Positions 5,429 through 6,708 of a DNA stretch of 6,708 nucleotides are shown here, in pieces. This DNA comes from Anaerolineae bacterium (GTDB taxonomy: Bacteria; Chloroflexota; Anaerolineae; Aggregatilineales; Aggregatilineaceae): positions 1 through 6,708 of the forward strand of contig JAOSJP010000020.1 of the NCBI GenBank assembly GCA_027494015.1, given 5' to 3'. Position 1 is the first letter of the stretch. Each line of letters starts with the position of its first letter. Position numbers and translations under genes: made by a program. Below the pieces are notes generated by a model. It saw only the letters and a program-made list of their open reading frames with translations, ran no database searches and was not told the DNA's origin.

Positions 5429-6708
5429 ATGGACGAGACACCTTTCAAATGGCCGCGCTGGCTGCTGCCCACCGGCGACCTGCTGCTGGTGATGGCGGCG
5501 TTCCTGTTCTCGTACTACCTGCGCTACGAGATGCAGTTTCTCCAGCCGGTGGACGAAGCCAACGCCGCGCCATTCGCCCCCTATTGGCCCTACGCCCTCA
5601 TCTTCGCCGCCCTGATGCTGATCTTCAACCAGGGCGCGCGCCTGTACCGCGAGCGGCGCGGACGCACCTGGTGGGACGAAGTCTTCGCCATCACCAACGG
5701 GGCGATGAGCGCGGCGGTCATCGTCATGGCCCTCAGCTTCCTGCTGCGCCCGCTGGTCTTCTCCCGTCTGCTGATCATCCAGGCGGCGGCGCTGGTCGTG
5801 CTGCTGCTGGGCGTGTGGCGGCTGGCGCTGCGCATCCTGCGCAACAACCTGCGCAAGCGTGGCATCGGCGTCGAGCGCGTGCTGATCGTCGGCGCGGGCA
5901 GCGTGGGGCTGTCTGTGCTGCAAACGCTCGTCGCCCGGCCCGACCTGGGCTACAAGGTGATCGGCTTCGTGGACGACGACCCGGCGCGCGGGGCCAGCGA
6001 CCTGGGGCGCGTGCCCGCGTTGGGCGAGATTGACAACCTGCCGCGCCTGATTGACGAGCACCGGGTAGACCTGGTGATCATCACCCTGCCCTGGCACGTC
6101 CAGCGCAAGATGCTGGCTGTTGTGCGCGAGTGCGAGCGCCAGAACGTCAAGGTGCGCACGGTCCCCGACCTGTTCGAGCTGAGCCTTAGCCAGGTGCAGG
6201 TCGAGATGCTGGGCGGCATCCCCATGCTGGGCCTCAACGGGGAAGCGCGCTTCAATACAAGCAGCCGCATCACCAAGCGCATGGTGGACATCGCCCTGGC
6301 GCTGATTGCGCTGCTGCCCAGCGCCCTGATCACGCTGATCATCGCCATCGCCATCCGCCTGGACACGCCGGGGCCGATCTTCTTCGCCCAGGAGCGCGTT
6401 GGGCTGGAGGGCAGACGCTTCAAGGTGTACAAGTTCCGCTCGATGGTCATGAATGCCGAGAAGATGCACGCCGACCTGATCCGGCGCACCGGCGAAGACC
6501 CGCGCCACCCCAAGCTGACCAACGACCCGCGCATCACGCGCGTGGGCCGCTGGATTCGCCGCTTCAGCCTGGACGAGGTGCCGCAAATCTGGAACATCCT
6601 GCGCGGCGACATGAGTTGGGTGGGGCCGCGCCCCGCCACGCCCGACGAGGTGGTCCTCTACGAGCCGTGGCATTTGCAGCGGCTGCGCGTGCTGCCCGGC
6701 CTGACCGG
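5429..6708 (+). CDS. Polyprenyl-phosphate sugar phosphotransferase (WcaJ/WbaP type), 3' end cut by window
   Basis: This membrane enzyme starts glycan synthesis by moving a sugar 1-phosphate from a UDP-sugar to undecaprenyl phosphate (polyprenyl glycosylphosphotransferase family). The open frame gives 426 residues without a stop; relatives usually have about 460-480, so only the C-terminal tail is missing. Four hydrophobic segments (about 11-31, 52-68, 88-107, 111-135) precede a Rossmann-like CoA_binding_3 domain starting at VLIVGAGSVG (151-160). A membrane helix at about 285-310 leads into the catalytic domain. That domain contains DTPGPIFFAQERVG (312-325), FKVYKFRSM (331-339), SLDEVPQIWNILRGDMSWVG (380-399) and GPRP (399-402). 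Asp382-Glu383 match the catalytic Asp-Glu pair defined in PglC. An in-frame TGA at 5411-5413 lies upstream and 5429 is the first ATG after it, though no Shine-Dalgarno sequence is visible. Sugar specificity is not readable from sequence. Confidence 0.93.
   Translation, partial: MDETPFKWPRWLLPTGDLLLVMAAFLFSYYLRYEMQFLQPVDEANAAPFAPYWPYALIFAALMLIFNQGARLYRERRGRTWWDEVFAITNGAMSAAVIVMALSFLLRPLVFSRLLIIQAAALVVLLLGVWRLALRILRNNLRKRGIGVERVLIVGAGSVGLSVLQTLVARPDLGYKVIGFVDDDPARGASDLGRVPALGEIDNLPRLIDEHRVDLVIITLPWHVQRKMLAVVRECERQNVKVRTVPDLFELSLSQVQVEMLGGIPMLGLNGEARFNTSSRITKRMVDIALALIALLPSALITLIIAIAIRLDTPGPIFFAQERVGLEGRRFKVYKFRSMVMNAEKMHADLIRRTGEDPRHPKLTNDPRITRVGRWIRRFSLDEVPQIWNILRGDMSWVGPRPATPDEVVLYEPWHLQRLRVLPGLT

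Noticed and set aside
5420..6673. Long minus-strand open frame of 417 codons opposite the sugar transferase
   Set aside because: Its product is a low-complexity mix rich in Gln, His, Asp, Ala and Arg with no recognisable domain, and the plus strand encodes a clear sugar transferase over the same bases. It is a shadow frame of GC-rich coding DNA.

Overview
The window looks like chromosomal DNA of a GC-rich bacterium. The glycosyltransferase and polyprenyl-phosphate sugar transferase, the tandem-duplicated FtsX-type permease and the promoter style fit a member of the Chloroflexota best. That assignment rests on recalled family resemblance, not on a search, and is only moderately secure.

Left half (1-3845, minus strand): an ABC transporter operon of the MacB/LolCDE type. 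Read in its own direction, a 255-residue ATPase with a strong ribosome binding site comes first. A 995-residue permease with two FtsX modules follows, its start codon sharing one base with the ATPase stop codon (TAATG). The permease stop codon in turn overlaps a GTG by four bases (GTGA). That GTG opens a frame which runs off the left edge of the window, so the operon may have a third gene.

Middle (3846-4165): a divergent intergenic region with an AT-rich island. Close to the right-hand gene it holds an inverted repeat and a consensus extended -10 promoter. The promoter sits so near the glycosyltransferase gene that transcription should start at or next to its second ATG (4175), predicting a leaderless mRNA.

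Right half (4175-6708, plus strand): the beginning of a cell-surface polysaccharide or glycan locus. A GT4-family glycosyltransferase is followed by a 105-base gap containing a two-armed heptanucleotide repeat. Next comes a polyprenyl-phosphate sugar phosphotransferase (WcaJ/WbaP type), cut by the right edge. The sugar transferase would load the first sugar phosphate onto the lipid carrier and the glycosyltransferase would add a later sugar. The ABC operon is transcribed away from these genes, and nothing seen ties it to them functionally.

I see no RNA gene, CRISPR array, insertion sequence or phage gene. The genes belong to known families. The less ordinary signals are the leaderless promoter, the heptad repeat, and the missing A-loop aromatic residue in the ATPase.
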